Shown here: one piece after another, positions 62,797-64,000 of the stretch
Numbering within the stretch: position 1 is the stretch's first letter
Layout: each line of letters starts with the position of its first letter
Origin: Streptomyces sp. WAC05374
Lineage (GTDB): Bacteria > Actinomycetota > Actinomycetes > Streptomycetales > Streptomycetaceae
NCBI RefSeq assembly: GCF_004353505.1
Contig: NZ_SMNQ01000001.1
Location: forward strand, 186,001 to 250,000
Length of the DNA: 64,000 bases
Reading direction: 5' to 3'
Notes under the pieces: generated by a model
What the model was told of the DNA's origin: nothing
The model's input: the letters and a program-made list of their open reading frames with translations, nothing else
Database searches by the model: none
Position numbers and translations under genes: made by a program

Positions 62797-64000
62797 GTCC
62801 GGTTCCTTTCCGGGGTGTGCGGTCCGGGGGCCGCCGTTCCCCATACGGCCGCGGCGAGGTCCCGGGGGGTGCCGGGGGCCGGTTCGAGCTCGTCCAGCCA
62901 CGCCGCGTCCGGCGACCAGCGGGCCCGGAACGGGCGGCCCACCAGGGACGGGTCGCGCGCCTGGAGCATCCGCAGCCGGAAGAAGGAACCGTCGCCGGTC
63001 TCCTCGACCCCGTCGACCACGACCTTGCCGGGCGTGGCCGACATGACCGGGCCGCGCACCGTGCGGGCGAGACCGGGCAGGGTGCGGTAGGCGGCGCCGA
63101 AGATGTCCACGGCCCGCGCGAGCGGCACCTTGAAGTAGTCGTGCGGTCCGGTGTCCCGCTCCACGAACAGGTAGTACGGGACCGCGCCCGCCGCCAGCTC
63201 GGCCCGCCACAGGGTGCTCCAGGCGGCCGCGTCGTCGTTGACGTGCGCGATCAGCGGCGCCTGGCAGTAGACGACCGCGCCGGTGGAGCGGATGCGGGCC
63301 AGTGCCCGGCGTGCCGGGCCGGTCTCCAGTTCACGCGGGTGGCTGAAGTGCGCCATCACGGCGAGCTGCTTGCCCGCCGCGACCACCTGCTCGAACAGCC
63401 GCAGCACGTCGTCGGCGTCCTGGTCGGTGACGAAGCGCTGCGGCCAGTAGGCCACCGACTTGGTGCCGATGCGGATGGTGTCCACCGTCCGCACCTCGAG
63501 AAGGGGTTCCAGGTGGCCGCGCAGCCGCTCGGTGGACATGACCATCGGGTCGCCGCCGGTCACCAGGACGTCGCTCACCTCGGGGTGCGCGTCCAGGTAG
63601 CCGAGCAGGCCGGTGGGGTCGGGGGCGGCGAAGCGGAGGTCGGCGTCGCCGACGAACTGCGCCCAGCGGAAGCAGTAGGTGCAGTAGGCGTGGCAGGTCT
63701 GTCCCTGGCCGGGGAAGTACAGCACGGTCTCGCGGTACTTGTGCTGGAGGCCGGGTATGACGGCGCCTGCCGGGTCGCGCGGCACGTTGAGCCGCTGCTG
63801 GCCCGACGGGTGCGGGTTGAGGCGGGCGCGGATGTCCTTGACCGCGTCCCGCAGCGGCAGCCGGTCCGCCGGGTCGGCCGACAGCTTGGCGAGCTGTTCC
63901 TCGTCCGCGGCGGTGAGCATGCCCCGCTGGGGGAAGGTGAGCTGGAACATCGGGTCCTCGGGCACCCGCCGCCAGTCGATCAGCTCCGACAGGACGTACG
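62793..64000 (-). CDS. KamA-family radical SAM aminomutase-like enzyme (5' end beyond window)
   Basis: The frame is open to the right edge (ELIDWRRVPEDPMFQLTFPQ), so the first residues are outside; about 402 are seen. The radical SAM cluster motif CxxxCxxC is TCHAYCTYCFRWAQFVG. Lysine 2,3-aminomutase-like features follow: DVLVTGGDPMVMSTERLRGH, IRIGTKSVAYWPQRFVTDQD, HFSHPRELETGPARRALARI and QAPLIAHVNDD. The PLP Lys appears in SATPGKVVVDGVEE where genuine aminomutases have PGGGGK, so the substrate or chemistry may differ. It may shift an amino group from alpha to beta carbon, giving a beta-amino acid for the cluster; inferred. Confidence 0.85.
   Translation of the reverse strand, partial: YVLSELIDWRRVPEDPMFQLTFPQRGMLTAADEEQLAKLSADPADRLPLRDAVKDIRARLNPHPSGQQRLNVPRDPAGAVIPGLQHKYRETVLYFPGQGQTCHAYCTYCFRWAQFVGDADLRFAAPDPTGLLGYLDAHPEVSDVLVTGGDPMVMSTERLRGHLEPLLEVRTVDTIRIGTKSVAYWPQRFVTDQDADDVLRLFEQVVAAGKQLAVMAHFSHPRELETGPARRALARIRSTGAVVYCQAPLIAHVNDDAAAWSTLWRAELAAGAVPYYLFVERDTGPHDYFKVPLARAVDIFGAAYRTLPGLARTVRGPVMSATPGKVVVDGVEETGDGSFFRLRMLQARDPSLVGRPFRARWSPDAAWLDELEPAPGTPRDLAAAVWGTAAPGPHTPERNRT

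Overview
The window is high-GC, densely packed DNA with GTG and TTG starts, strong GGAGG-type ribosome sites, SARP and LuxR (LAL) regulators, DUF6233 and DUF6624 proteins and mycothiol-dependent enzymes. This points to Streptomyces or a close relative, probably a chromosome-arm region. No rRNA, tRNA or CRISPR array was seen.

Layout. 1-2.7 kb: AraC-type regulator, small-molecule O-methyltransferase and a short unknown protein. 2.8-12.3 kb: a stress/dormancy island with an arginase-fold protein, two divergent universal stress proteins, a DevR/DosR-like response regulator, a flavin-reductase-fold protein, a two-GAF DevS/DosS-like kinase and a phosphoketolase. Palindromes of the form GGGCC-N4-GGCCC recur about 80-97 bases before several of these start codons, which suggests one regulon. 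12.6-15.1 kb: a membrane protein and a divergent imine reductase/HxlR pair sharing a perfect 18-bp palindrome. 15.2-19 kb: two genes with nearly identical seven-bladed PLL-type lectin propellers, one headed by a lysozyme-like domain and the other by a zinc peptidase-like domain, with a small secreted protein gene between them. 19-28.6 kb: SARP/NB-ARC regulator, GAF-SpoIIE phosphatase, a secreted protein with two aegerolysin/ET79-like domains and a duplicated signal peptide, and a LAL regulator. 29-35 kb: small conserved genes, a cytochrome P450 and a transmembrane Ser/Thr kinase. 35-40.1 kb: a three-gene xanthine dehydrogenase operon (xdhA-xdhB-xdhC) preceded by a possible leader peptide. 40-54.5 kb: small conserved genes, several decayed genes, a dead IS5-type element, a ZIP metal transporter and small enzymes.

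54.6 kb to the right edge: a leftward operon-like biosynthetic cluster encoding a KamA-type radical SAM enzyme (cut by the window edge), a PLP aminotransferase, a mycothiol-dependent enzyme, a BtrH-like protein fused to a carrier domain, a free acyl carrier protein, two acyl-CoA dehydrogenases, a phosphopantetheinyl transferase and a free-standing adenylation enzyme. Several of these genes overlap by four bases. I infer that it builds an unusual, possibly beta-amino or unsaturated, carrier-bound amino acid that is then transferred to something else. I do not recognise its product.

The three most notable elements are this cluster, the paired lectin-hydrolases with interchangeable catalytic heads, and the DosR-like stress regulon. 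All protein families were assigned by eye from motifs, and no database search was run.
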